A DNA stretch of 64,000 bases, taken from contig JACPQY010000048.1 of NCBI GenBank assembly GCA_016190245.1, positions 32,969-96,968 of the forward strand, written 5' to 3'. The notes beneath the pieces are model-generated. The model made no database searches and was not told the DNA's origin. It saw only the letters and a list, made by a program, of their open reading frames with translations. Source of the DNA: Nitrospirota bacterium. GTDB lineage: Bacteria > JACPQY01. A program made the translations under genes and the position numbers. Shown piece after piece: positions 25,795 to 33,777 of the stretch (position 1 is its first letter; each line of letters begins with the position of its first letter).

Positions 25795-27228
25795 ATGGAC
25801 ATGAGACACACGGATCTCGCGGTTCTGGGCGCCGGACCCGGCGGGTACGCCGCCGCGTTCTACGCCGCCGACCGCGGCAAGAAAGTCATCCTCGTCGATC
25901 GGAACGACCGCCCGGGCGGCATCTGCCTCCATCACGGCTGCATTCCTTCCAAGGCCCTTCTTCACGCCGTGCGGATCCTCTCGGAGGCGAAATCCTCCGC
26001 CGCAAGGGGGATTTATCTCGGCCATCCGAGAATCGACCTCGACAGGCTCCGGGCCTGGAAGGACTTGATCCTGGACAAACTCGGACGGGGTGTCGAGGGC
26101 CTCGCCCGGAAACGGGGTGTGGAGTTCATCGCCGGTCGTGGCCATTTCGAGGACTCCGAAACCTTGCGCGTGGAAACCGCTCACGGGCAAGAGTTCATCC
26201 GCTACACGCGGGCGATCATCGCGGTGGGCTCGAAGCCGGCCATGCCGTCGGAGTTCGACCTCGGCAACGAGCGGGTCATGACCTCCACCGAGGCGCTCCA
26301 ACTTCCCGAAATCCCCGCCCGGCTTCTCGTGGTCGGCGGCGGCTATATCGGCATGGAACTCGGCACCGTCTTTGCCGCGCTCGGCAGCCGCGTGGTCCTG
26401 GCCGAGGCGCTCCCATCCCTGCTCTCGGGAGCGGATCCCGATTTGGTGAGACCCGTCGCCGAGGCCGCGAGGGCCGCTTTTGAAGAAGTCCGGTTGGGGG
26501 CCAAGGTGCTCAAGCTCGGCACCTCAGGCAGACAGATCCGCGTCACGATGGAAGCCGGTGGGAAGAAGCTGGACGAGACGTTTGATCGCGTGCTCGTAAG
26601 TGTGGGTCGTGAACCCCATTGCCTGGACCTGGGTCTCGAGAGCACCCGTGTGGGGAGGGACGATCGGGGGTTCATCCAGGTCGATGCGCGTCAGCGCACG
26701 TCCGATCCGAGGATCCAGGCCGTCGGCGACGCCGTAGGGGGGGTCCTGCTGGCACACAAGGCGGCGAAACAGGGTCGGATCGCCGTCGATGACTGGCTGG
26801 GTGAGAATGTGACGTTCGAGAACGTGGTCATCCCCGCGGTGGTATTCACCGACCCCGAAGTGGCCTGGTGCGGCCTCACGGAACATTCCGCCCAACAAAA
26901 GGGAATCGCGGTGACCGTTGCGAAGTTTCCGTGGAGCGCCTCTGGACGCGCCCTCACGTACGATCGGCCGGACGGCCTGACGAAGCTCGTCATCGAACCC
27001 GACACGGAGCGGATTCTGGGCGTCGGCATCGTTGGGGTCGGTGCCGGTGACCTGATCGGTGAAGGTGTCCTCGCGGTGGAGATGGGAGCCACCGCAAGGG
27101 ATTTGACGGAGTGCGTCCACCCGCATCCGACCCTCTCGGAAACACTGATGGAAAGTGCGGAAGCGTTTTTCGGGACCGCCACGCACACGTTTATTCGCCC
27201 AGCCGGCACAACGGAGGGCGCGTCGTGA
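25795..27228 (+). CDS. lpdA: Dihydrolipoamide dehydrogenase (E3)
   Basis: A 477-residue flavoprotein disulfide reductase. The FAD motif is LAVLGAGPGGYAAAFYAADRG. The redox-active pair is in GGICLHHGCIPSKALLH. The NAD motif is LLVVGGGYIGMELGTVFAALG. The C-terminal active-site segment TECVHPHPTLSETLMESAEA carries the His-Glu pair. It reoxidises dihydrolipoamide on E2 and reduces NAD+. It begins 7 bases after E2 and completes the pyruvate dehydrogenase set. Confidence 0.95.
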   Translation: MDMRHTDLAVLGAGPGGYAAAFYAADRGKKVILVDRNDRPGGICLHHGCIPSKALLHAVRILSEAKSSAARGIYLGHPRIDLDRLRAWKDLILDKLGRGVEGLARKRGVEFIAGRGHFEDSETLRVETAHGQEFIRYTRAIIAVGSKPAMPSEFDLGNERVMTSTEALQLPEIPARLLVVGGGYIGMELGTVFAALGSRVVLAEALPSLLSGADPDLVRPVAEAARAAFEEVRLGAKVLKLGTSGRQIRVTMEAGGKKLDETFDRVLVSVGREPHCLDLGLESTRVGRDDRGFIQVDARQRTSDPRIQAVGDAVGGVLLAHKAAKQGRIAVDDWLGENVTFENVVIPAVVFTDPEVAWCGLTEHSAQQKGIAVTVAKFPWSASGRALTYDRPDGLTKLVIEPDTERILGVGIVGVGAGDLIGEGVLAVEMGATARDLTECVHPHPTLSETLMESAEAFFGTATHTFIRPAGTTEGAS

Positions 27229-27340
27229 GCCGTATCGATGCGTTCGCTCCCGTCGAGCCGCTTCTCCTGCCGAAACTGCGGCCGAGGTCGGCCTGCCGAT
27301 GTGGTGAGGGGCTTGAGCGGCTGGCGCAGGCGCCGGAGGA

Positions 27341-28150
27341 TCACGGCGGGGGGGGGGCGGTGCGAAAGGCGCGGATCCGGCCCAGATACCCGGCCTCCCG
27401 GACCACCGCGCGCAGGGGGATAAACGACCGATCCGTAACGAACTCGACCTCCTTCACTTTGAGTTCCATGAACGACCCACGAAAGGACACCCGCCCCCCC
27501 GCCTCGTCCGGCGGGCGTAGCCTCAGGTCGGCGTGCACGTCCTTGTCCGCCAGCATCTCCACATGCGCCATGACGGGGCCGCGAGGGTCGAGAATTGGAA
27601 CCTGATAGGTGCGGCCGGGTTCCGGCAGGCCGTAGACCCCGATCGCGAAGTTGTAGAAAGCGGACACGGGATCCTGCGCGGGCACGGCCGGATCGAGCGG
27701 CCCTGTGGACTCCGAGACTTTTTCCTCGTTCACGAAGACGGCGCGGGTCCAACCGGTCGCGCCGAGATTCACGCGGACCTCCCGTGTCCGATCCGCTCGA
27801 CGGACGAATTCGTGGACTGATTGCAGCGTGAACCGCCCGCGACGTTCGTCGAAGCGCAGGTTGGCGGTGTATCGGGCCGCGCGGAAACGCGTGATCGAGC
27901 GGATCCAATCGGTGGGACGCGCCTCGGAGACCACGACGTACGTCCCGGGCTGATCGCCCCGATGGAGTACGAACGACAGCTCGCCAACGTCCACGAACCA
28001 GAGGACCTCGATCCGATACACGATGGGGACATCCACCCAGGCCTCGGGGCCCGCCGGCTTGGGCGCCGGGGGGGGGGCGGCTGCGGCGCTCGCGAGGAGG
28101 AGGGAGGCGAGGCCGAGCGTTGCAGCTTGAAGCACGTCATCGTGTAGCAT
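27341..28150 (-). CDS. DUF3108-type periplasmic protein
   Basis: A 269-residue exported protein with an N-terminal hydrophobic signal (AATLGLASLLLASAAAAPPP) and a body matching DUF3108: YRIEVLWFVDVGELSFVL, SITRFRAARYTANLRFDERR, DPVSAFYNFAIGVYGLPEPG and a final AGYLGRIRAFRTAPPPP. Function is unknown; family members sit in envelope contexts. Two G10 tracts (C10 in the gene sense) lie at residues about 25-28 (28068-28077) and in the last codons (27348-27357). Slippage at the first would switch the gene off. The 112 bases between lpdA and this gene hold nothing I recognise. Confidence 0.78.
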   Translation of the reverse strand: MLHDDVLQAATLGLASLLLASAAAAPPPAPKPAGPEAWVDVPIVYRIEVLWFVDVGELSFVLHRGDQPGTYVVVSEARPTDWIRSITRFRAARYTANLRFDERRGRFTLQSVHEFVRRADRTREVRVNLGATGWTRAVFVNEEKVSESTGPLDPAVPAQDPVSAFYNFAIGVYGLPEPGRTYQVPILDPRGPVMAHVEMLADKDVHADLRLRPPDEAGGRVSFRGSFMELKVKEVEFVTDRSFIPLRAVVREAGYLGRIRAFRTAPPPP

Positions 28151-28272
28151 CGCGCGCCGTTCTTGACAAGATCGGCACGCGTGTGTTACCGAGACCGCCG
28201 AACGAAAGAAATTCGTGAGTGTGGCGCCGGAGGGCGCGCGGAGCCGCTGGAGTGGCGGACAGGGAGGGCAGC

Positions 28273-29076
28273 ATGAAGCGGAAGAAAGATCCCTACGCGA
28301 TTCTCTCGATCCTCAAAGGCCTCGAGATCCTTGAAAGTTTCAGCAAGTCCGACCAGGCCGAGCGTGGGGTGTCCGATTTGGCCAAGCGGGTGGGGTTGAG
28401 CAAGAACCAGGTCTTTCGCGTCCTCGCCACGCTGATGAGCCGTGGGTACGTGGAGCAGAACCGGTCAACGGAGAACTACCGGCTGGGGCCGAAGGTCGTG
28501 GACCTCTGCCGCGCGTTCACTTCGCAGGCATCCCTTGCGCGACTCCCCCGGACCTTCCTTGAGGAGGCGCGGGAGCGGGTAGGGGAAACGGTGTTGCTCG
28601 GTGTGACCAACGGAAGCAAGGCCGTCTGCGTGGACGGCGTGGAAGGCAATCAGCCGGTTCGAGTGGCTCCCCTCATCGGTGCGCTCCTGCCGCTGCACGC
28701 CTCGGCGCTCGGCAAGGCTCAGGTCGCGTTTCTCTCCACCGCCGAAATCGAGCGCGCGCTGCCCAAGGAGCTCGCGAAGTACACCAGCCGGACACTCACC
28801 GACCGGAGGAAGCTCCTTGATGACCTCGTGCGCGCGGCCCACCAAGGCTGGGCCCTGGAGGACGAGGAGTACATGGAGGGCGTCCGGTCCGTGGCCGCTC
28901 CCGTCTACGACTACACGCCGCGGGTTGTGGGATCCGTCGCCGTCGTCGCACCGGCCTATCGCATGACGGAGGACGACTTGAGGAAGGCGATCCTGCCCGG
29001 TCTGCTCCAAGTGGCGGGGCAGCTCTCCCAGCGGCTCGGGTACACGCCGTCTCCGTCGGCCGCGCCCGGCGCCTGA
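28273..29076 (+). CDS. IclR-family transcriptional regulator
   Basis: A 267-residue regulator. The N-terminal winged helix is AILSILKGLEILESFSKSD through VSDLAKRVGLSKNQVFRVLATL. The C-terminal effector domain has ARERVGETVLLGVTNGSKAV, LLPLHASALGKAQVAF and WALEDEEYMEGVRSVAAPVY. IclR proteins control catabolic operons in response to small metabolites. The ATG has GGGAGGG upstream. Its target may be one of the acyl-CoA operons, but no palindromic operator was identified. It is divergent from the DUF3108 gene. Confidence 0.92.
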   Translation: MKRKKDPYAILSILKGLEILESFSKSDQAERGVSDLAKRVGLSKNQVFRVLATLMSRGYVEQNRSTENYRLGPKVVDLCRAFTSQASLARLPRTFLEEARERVGETVLLGVTNGSKAVCVDGVEGNQPVRVAPLIGALLPLHASALGKAQVAFLSTAEIERALPKELAKYTSRTLTDRRKLLDDLVRAAHQGWALEDEEYMEGVRSVAAPVYDYTPRVVGSVAVVAPAYRMTEDDLRKAILPGLLQVAGQLSQRLGYTPSPSAAPGA

Positions 29077-29093
29077 GCCCGTCGCCGGCCGAT

Positions 29094-29975
29094 CTACTTC
29101 GAGTAGCGGAACCCCCCCCCGCCGAGTTTGCGGGCCCAGTCGAGCTGGACCCGTGCGTAGGAGAGCCACACGTCCGGCATCTTGAAGTCGTTCCTCCAGA
29201 GCTGCCCGCCGACGGTCAGCGTAAACGCCATCCGAGCGCCCATGATCGTGAACGGCGTGCGCTTGATCACGCCCTGGACGCGCGGTCCCCAGACCTCCAG
29301 GCTTCGCCCCGCCTCGTGGATGAAAAGGATGGCGAACATCCGCCCCTCGATGCGTGCGATCTGATCCTTCGGGGTGATCGTCTGCTTCAGGAAGTTGGAC
29401 ACTGCGAAGAGGATGAGATCCGCAGCGTCGAACCCCTGAGACTTGCTGATGGCCTCGAAATCGTCGATCTCGATGAGACCGAGCGACATCGTTTTCGGGA
29501 ATTGCCGAAGGGAGTTGATTTCGTCCGTTAGTTTGTTGATGAACGGATCCTTCGCCCAAAATCCGGTCACCCCGTCGTGAGAGGTGAGGAACTCGACCTC
29601 GCCTTGGACGGCTCGATCGAGGCCGTCTTGCTGGATGAATTTCACATGCGTGGACCCGATCTGGACCCGGTCGCCGTTGCGCAGCTCGACCTCCTTGATT
29701 CTCTGACCGTTCACCACCACGCCGTTCGTGCTGTTGTTGTCGGCGAGCATGTAGCGGCTGGGTTCTCGGAGGATCTTGACATGGATGCGCGACATGAACG
29801 GGTCGCCCTCGATCTTAAGCGTGGCGCTGCCGTCCCGTCCCATCGTGGTGACGTCGCGATCGAGGTTGACGACGGTGGCCTTGTGCTGGCCGCTCAGGAT
29901 GACCAGGCTGGCGGGCTTCGCTTTCCCCTGCGCGGCTTGGCCGCCGCCGAACATGGTCTGCTCATAGTCGGTCAT
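29094..29975 (-). CDS. FHA-domain protein with degenerate GGDEF-like module
   Basis: A 293-residue protein. Residues about 20-110 form an FHA phosphothreonine-binding domain (VTTMGRDGSATLKIEGDPF, MSRIHVKIL, ADNNSTNGVVVNGQRI, LRNGDRVQIGSTHV). The rest follows the layout of a diguanylate cyclase domain (FINKLTDEINSLRQFPKTM, LGLIEIDDFEAISKSQGFDAAD). At the GGDEF position it reads EGRMFAILFI, so it lacks the active site and should not make cyclic di-GMP. A likely role is a phospho-dependent adaptor. C9 at 29112-29120 encodes the Gly run near its end. A promoter (29990-30018) is visible upstream. Confidence 0.8.
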   Translation of the reverse strand: MTDYEQTMFGGGQAAQGKAKPASLVILSGQHKATVVNLDRDVTTMGRDGSATLKIEGDPFMSRIHVKILREPSRYMLADNNSTNGVVVNGQRIKEVELRNGDRVQIGSTHVKFIQQDGLDRAVQGEVEFLTSHDGVTGFWAKDPFINKLTDEINSLRQFPKTMSLGLIEIDDFEAISKSQGFDAADLILFAVSNFLKQTITPKDQIARIEGRMFAILFIHEAGRSLEVWGPRVQGVIKRTPFTIMGARMAFTLTVGGQLWRNDFKMPDVWLSYARVQLDWARKLGGGGFRYSK

Positions 29976-29989
29976 CCGGGTGACTTGAA

Positions 29990-30018
29990 ATTATAACGGC
30001 CTGAGAAGGTTGGGTAAA
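29990..30018 (-). promoter_or_regulatory. Sigma-70-like promoter for the FHA gene
   Basis: On the minus strand, TATAAT (complement of 29990-29995) is preceded at 17 bases by TTTACC (complement of 30013-30018). The -10 box ends 15 bases before the ATG at 29975. The -10 is perfect and the -35 matches TTGACA at four of six positions. Confidence 0.5.
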
Positions 30019-30043
30019 GCCGGACGTTGTGGCGTCACGGCGA

Positions 30044-30709
30044 TCAGAACTCCACCGAGGCTCCGACGCCCGGGGCATAGAGAAGGAATCTTTCGTTGAC
30101 ATACGTGCGGCCGAAGTCGCCCAGCCCGTACGACGCCCCCCAGAGGGCCGCGAACTCGACCCACCATTGGACGGGCCCCTGCCGGATGCAGCGGGTGATC
30201 GCTCCACCCGCCCACACTTGGCCGTAGTTGTCTTCCGAAGTCCGGATCATTCGGCTGACGACTCGGGGGGCGAGAGTGAGTTGCCAGAGATCGAGCCGGA
30301 AGACCAAGTCGCCGGAAAACGCAGCCTGATCGACGAATGGCGTGTCGCCCGTGCTATCCCACGAGATGAACAGGAGGCCGGACCGCGGCCCCTCCACCTG
30401 CGCCTGGGCCGCGCTGGCGGCGCCTTCCACGCTGAACGCCAGTCCGTCGGGCGCCGGCAGGCCGAGCTTGAAACCGGCGCGCACGCCCACCGGCGAGAAA
30501 AGCTTCAGCGTGAAGTCGCCGAATCCGAAGCCCATGTTGTAGCCGGCGTCGACGATGGGAAACCTCAAGGAGTCTGTGTCGCCTTCCTCCGCGAGGGCTT
30601 GGCCGGCCAGGCCTAGGCGATGCTGTCCCTTCGCGAGCACAGCCGCAGGTTGAAAATTCCCGGCCGCGGCGGACAGCAGCGTCAGCGCGATCAGAGGAGC
30701 AACGGGCAC
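30044..30709 (-). CDS. Predicted outer-membrane beta-barrel protein
   Basis: A 221-residue exported protein starting with GTG and a short hydrophobic signal (VPVAPLIALTLLSAAAG). The mature part alternates hydrophobic and polar residues in short strands and ends in the aromatic APGVGASVEF, the C-terminal phenylalanine expected for BAM-inserted barrels. The length suits an eight-strand barrel. No family is recognised. The GTG lies 10 bases past the fabH stop, so it is probably co-transcribed with fabH. Confidence 0.65.
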   Translation of the reverse strand: MPVAPLIALTLLSAAAGNFQPAAVLAKGQHRLGLAGQALAEEGDTDSLRFPIVDAGYNMGFGFGDFTLKLFSPVGVRAGFKLGLPAPDGLAFSVEGAASAAQAQVEGPRSGLLFISWDSTGDTPFVDQAAFSGDLVFRLDLWQLTLAPRVVSRMIRTSEDNYGQVWAGGAITRCIRQGPVQWWVEFAALWGASYGLGDFGRTYVNERFLLYAPGVGASVEF

Positions 30710-30718
30710 GCCGGGGCG

Positions 30719-31717
30719 CTACCAGCGCAAGAGCGCGGCCCCCCACGTGTAGCCCGCGCCGAACGCAGCCAGACAGACGAGGTCGCCCTGCTTGAGCCGG
30801 CCGGCCCGCACGCATTCATCGAGGGCAAGAGGGATCGAGGCAGCCGTCGTGTTCCCGTATCGTTGAATGTTGTTGTACACCTTGTCTGGAGGCAACCCGA
30901 GGCGCTGAGCCACGCCATCGCAGATGCGAAGGTTGGCCTGATGGGCGATGAAGAGCGAGAGATCCTCCACCTTCTGCCCGGCGCGCGCGAGGACCTCCTG
31001 GACGGCCTCCGGCATCTTCTGGATGGCGTTCACGAAGACCTTGCGGCCTTCCATTCTCGGGAAGTGCCGGCCCTCTTCGACGTGCTGCAGATTGACCCTT
31101 GGCTTGCCGAAGCACCCTGGGGCCTCGAGCCAGAGGTCACGGGCGGAGCGTCCGTCCGAGTGAATCACAGAAGCGAGGACTCCGCGGGAGTCGTCCTCCA
31201 CGGGACTGAGGAGAACGGCAGCGGCGCCATCACCGAAGAGCACGGCCACATCGCGGCCCCGATCGGAGAAATCCAACCCGTGCGAGTGGACCTCGGCGCC
31301 GACGAGCAGGACGTTCTTGTAGAGCCCTTGCCGGATAAGGGCGTCCCCGACATGAAGGCCGTAGATGAAACCGGAGCACTGGTTCCGCACGTCCAGGGCG
31401 GGCGTACCGGGCGTGATGCCCAGCTTTGGCTGGATGAAGCAGCCGCTGCCAGGGAACTCGTGGTCGGGAGAGAGCGTGGCGTAGATGATGAGATCCACGT
31501 CCGCGGGCGTCCGCCCGGCCATCTGGAGCGCGCGTTCGCAGGCCACCTTGGCGAGGTCCGTTCCGCACTCCGTCCCGTCCGTGAAGTGGCGCTCCTTGAT
31601 CCCCGTTCTCTGTGTGATCCACTCGTCCGACGTCGTCATCAACTTCGAGAGATCGTTGTTGGTGACCACGCGCTCGGGCACATGGTGGCCCGTGCCCACT
31701 ATGATCGTCCGCAGCAT
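30719..31717 (-). CDS. fabH: Beta-ketoacyl-ACP synthase III
   Basis: A 332-residue KAS III that condenses acetyl-CoA or another acyl-CoA with malonyl-ACP to start fatty acid synthesis. The catalytic triad is visible: Cys in VRNQCSGFIYGL, His in FIAHQANLRICD and Asn in RYGNTTAASIPLAL. The N-terminus TIIVGTGHHVPERVVTNNDL and the region DEWITQRTGIKERH are typical. No other fab genes are nearby, so it may prime a special fatty acid or be a relocated housekeeping copy. It is transcribed away from tRNA-Leu. Confidence 0.94.
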   Translation of the reverse strand: MLRTIIVGTGHHVPERVVTNNDLSKLMTTSDEWITQRTGIKERHFTDGTECGTDLAKVACERALQMAGRTPADVDLIIYATLSPDHEFPGSGCFIQPKLGITPGTPALDVRNQCSGFIYGLHVGDALIRQGLYKNVLLVGAEVHSHGLDFSDRGRDVAVLFGDGAAAVLLSPVEDDSRGVLASVIHSDGRSARDLWLEAPGCFGKPRVNLQHVEEGRHFPRMEGRKVFVNAIQKMPEAVQEVLARAGQKVEDLSLFIAHQANLRICDGVAQRLGLPPDKVYNNIQRYGNTTAASIPLALDECVRAGRLKQGDLVCLAAFGAGYTWGAALLRW

Positions 31718-31783
31718 AGACCAAGCTCATAGTCCACCGGATGCTCGTTGTCAAAGAGCGGAGAGGCTTTTGCCTGTGCGGCC

Positions 31784-31812
31784 TTGAAAACAGGTACCTG
31801 ATAGGGTTATCT
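31784..31812 (+). promoter_or_regulatory. Promoter of tRNA-Leu
   Basis: TTGAAA (31784-31789) and TTATCT (31807-31812) are separated by 17 bases. Transcription would start near 31819, four bases before the tRNA 5' end. The match and position fit a housekeeping sigma factor promoter for a stable RNA. Confidence 0.6.
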
Positions 31813-31822
31813 TTCCCACGTT

Positions 31823-31909
31823 GCCGCGGTGGTGGAATTGGCAGACACACCATCTTGAGGGGGTGGCACCCGCAAGGGTGTGCGAGTTCAAATCTCGCCC
31901 GCGGCACCA
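31823..31909 (+). tRNA. tRNA-Leu (GAG)
   Basis: An 87-nt class II tRNA. Acceptor GCCGCGG (31823-31829) pairs with CCGCGGC before discriminator A. The D-arm is GTGGAATTGGCAGACAC. The anticodon stem CCATC/GGTGG holds loop TTGAGGG with anticodon GAG. A long variable arm (CACCCGCAAGGGTG) and the T-arm GCGAGTTCAAATCTCGC follow. The CCA end is encoded (31907-31909). It reads CUC/CUU leucine codons. It is intact and has its own promoter. A GIY-YIG gene starts 10 bases downstream, and a disrupted copy of this tRNA lies at 32160-32298. Confidence 0.96.
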
Positions 31910-31918
31910 CCGGGTGCT

Positions 31919-32182
31919 ATGGGCCAGTGGAGTGTGTACCTGATTCGAAGCGTGGCGACCGGCCGGGTGTACGTGGGTGCCAGCGGGGATGTGCCGCGGC
32001 GGATTCGCGAGCACAACGCAGGGAAGGTTCCCAGCACCCGCAGGGACCGCCCTTGGACCTTGCTTGAGGTGGAGCCTCATGCGGACAAGTACACGGCCCT
32101 GAGGCGAGAGAAGTACCTGAAGAGCGGGGCCGGGCGGGCGGAGATCCGCCACCGATTCGGGTGGAATTGGCAGAGCCCGTAG
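31919..32182 (+). CDS. GIY-YIG nuclease, short stand-alone type
   Basis: An 87-residue protein that is nearly all GIY-YIG nuclease domain: WSVYLIRSVATGRVYVGAS holds the two-part motif (VYLI, then YVG), and RRIREHNAGK has the usual Arg and His-Asn. EVEPHADKYTALRREKYLKS is the metal-binding helix with Glu. It starts at ATG 31919, 10 bases after tRNA-Leu. Its last codons (encoding WNWQSP and TAG) are made from a duplicated D-arm segment of the tRNA, so the coding region overlaps the tRNA-Leu copy. Family members of this size are often described as UvrC-like or YhbQ-like, with few known functions. The tRNA flanks suggest a tRNA-linked mobile or homing-like gene. Confidence 0.85.
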   Translation: MGQWSVYLIRSVATGRVYVGASGDVPRRIREHNAGKVPSTRRDRPWTLLEVEPHADKYTALRREKYLKSGAGRAEIRHRFGWNWQSP

Positions 32183-32298
32183 AACGGGCCGCGGCACACC
32201 ATCTTGCTGCGCCACGTTTCACGTGGAGGGGGTGGCACCCGCAAGGGTGTGCCACGTGACGACGTGGCGCGGCGAGTTCAAATCTCGCCCGCGGCACC
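32160..32298 (+). pseudogene. tRNA-Leu copy interrupted by three mini-hairpins
   Basis: Four blocks match the intact tRNA-Leu base for base: GGTGGAATTGGCAGA (32160-32174), CACACCATCTTG (32195-32206), a 25-nt block (32227-32251) and a 26-nt block (32273-32298). Between them are inserts of 20, 20 and 21 nt (32175-32194, 32207-32226, 32252-32272). Each insert is a 6-bp stem with a 3-4 nt loop (for example CCACGT-TTC-ACGTGG) plus a CGCGG-like tail; the middle one is inverted. They fall in the D-loop, between anticodon positions 34 and 35, and between variable arm and T-stem. The 5' acceptor strand is not in its normal place. As it stands it cannot be a normal tRNA. Confidence 0.85.
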
Positions 32299-32353
32299 GC
32301 TTCTGCGGCCCGTGGTGTTGCCGCGCGTGTGGCCTGCGGCTAGGATACGCGCC

Positions 32354-33160
32354 ATGGCGAGCCTGGCCGACGTTCTCGCGCACACCCGTCAGGGTGTAGA
32401 GCAGCGTAAGCGGGCAAGGCCTTCCGAGGTCGTGCTGGAGGGGCCGGCGCAGGATCATGAAAAGATCTCGTTCGTGGATGTCGCGCGGCCGCGTGGCGAC
32501 GCGGCGGGGAGCACGCGCGACCGCAACGTCGTCATCGCGGAGTTCAAGCGGGCGTCGCTGACGCGCACCTTCGTGCAACCCGACGAAGACCCGGCGCCCT
32601 ATTTCGAGGCCTATCGGGAGGGAGGGGCCGCGGCGATTTCGGTCCTGACTGAGCCGGAGTTCTTCCACGGCGACCCGGCGGACATCGAAACGGCCAAGCG
32701 AACCGTGGACGTTCCCGTGCTCATGAAGGATTTTGTCATCGACGAGTACCAGATCTACGAGGGTCTGGCGGCGGGAGCCGATTTCGTCCTGCTCATCGTC
32801 CGGATCCTCACCGATGAGCAGATCGACAGGATGCTGCATGTCGTGCGGCGTCACGGGATCGAGGCGCTTGTGGAGGTATGCTCGGAAGAGGATCTTCGGC
32901 GCGCTCTCCGGTTCGAGGTGGACCTCCTCGGCGTGAACAGTCGTGACTTGGACACCCTCCGCGTGGACACAACCGTCTTCGAGACGCTGGCGGACCGGCT
33001 GCCGGCGAAAGCCGTGAGGGTGGCGGAGAGCGGAATAAAATCCCGGGAGCAGATCGCCCGGCTACGCGGGCTCGGCTACGATGCCTTCCTCGTGGGCGAG
33101 GCGCTGATGTCTCACCCGCAGCCCTCCGAGGCGCTGCGGGAGTTGGTCGAGATTGCGTAG
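32354..33160 (+). CDS. trpC: Indole-3-glycerol-phosphate synthase
   Basis: A 268-residue TIM barrel for the fourth step of tryptophan synthesis. Family blocks include VVIAEFKRASLTRTF (catalytic Lys and the ring-binding region), AAAISVLTEPEFFHG, VPVLMKDFVIDEYQIYE with the catalytic Lys, LVEVCSEEDLRRAL, LLGVNSRDLDTL and VRVAESGIKSREQIARL. The start is ATG 32354, downstream of the tRNA-Leu copy. It opens a trpC-trpF-trpB-trpA operon. The N-terminal part contains HTRQGVEQRKRARPS, so the usual 'I-x-x-x-K-x-x-E' helix is present but diverged. Confidence 0.95.
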   Translation: MASLADVLAHTRQGVEQRKRARPSEVVLEGPAQDHEKISFVDVARPRGDAAGSTRDRNVVIAEFKRASLTRTFVQPDEDPAPYFEAYREGGAAAISVLTEPEFFHGDPADIETAKRTVDVPVLMKDFVIDEYQIYEGLAAGADFVLLIVRILTDEQIDRMLHVVRRHGIEALVEVCSEEDLRRALRFEVDLLGVNSRDLDTLRVDTTVFETLADRLPAKAVRVAESGIKSREQIARLRGLGYDAFLVGEALMSHPQPSEALRELVEIA

Positions 33161-33161
33161 A

Positions 33162-33776
33162 ATGGTGCGAGTCAAGGTCTGCGGAATCACCAACGCGAAG
33201 GATGCCGAACGGGCGATCCTGTACGGATGCCACGCGCTGGGTTTCATTTTCTACGCGAACAGCCCGAGAGCCGTGACGGTCGAAACGGCCCGAGCGATCG
33301 TGCGCGATCTTCCGCCCCTGGTCGAAACCGTGGGTGTCTTCGTGGATGAGAGCGAAGGCCGCATCCGAAAAACTCTGGAGGCTACCGGTATCCAGACCGT
33401 CCAACTCCACGGCGAGGAAGCCCCGGCCTTTTGTGCCAGGTTCGAGCCCCGGGCGATCAAGGCGATCCGCATGCAGGGGGGGGGATGGATGGAGCGGCTC
33501 GACGAGTATCGCGTTCGGGGCATCCTCCTCGACGGTTTTGTGGACCCGCACGAGAGCGGCGTGGCGGGGCGAAAGAGGTGGACGCTGGCGCGCGAGGCGG
33601 CGAGCAAGCGGGTGGTCATTCTGGCGGGGGGGCTCACGCCGTCCAACGTGGCCGAGGCGATTGGACTGGTTCATCCTTACGGTGTGGACGTGTCCCGTGG
33701 CGTCGAGCGCAACGCCGGTGTGAAGGACTGGAGCAAGCTCAAGGCGTTCATGGAAGCGGTTCAGGGGGCGGCTTAA
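33162..33776 (+). CDS. trpF: Phosphoribosylanthranilate isomerase
   Basis: A 204-residue TIM barrel for the third step of tryptophan synthesis. [19 protein letters not shown] contains the catalytic Cys. [28 protein letters not shown] and the phosphate-binding [18 protein letters not shown] with [17 protein letters not shown] are all present. The ATG start is one base beyond the trpC stop. A run of nine G (33476-33484) encodes Gly-Gly-Gly after IRMQ. It ends one base before trpB. Confidence 0.95.
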   Translation: MVRVKVCGITNAKDAERAILYGCHALGFIFYANSPRAVTVETARAIVRDLPPLVETVGVFVDESEGRIRKTLEATGIQTVQLHGEEAPAFCARFEPRAIKAIRMQGGGWMERLDEYRVRGILLDGFVDPHESGVAGRKRWTLAREAASKRVVILAGGLTPSNVAEAIGLVHPYGVDVSRGVERNAGVKDWSKLKAFMEAVQGAA

Positions 33777-33777
33777 C

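Noticed and set aside
31917-32297. Minus-strand frame through the GIY-YIG gene and tRNA copy
   Set aside because: Its apparent protein words are translations of tRNA sequence; no independent coding support.
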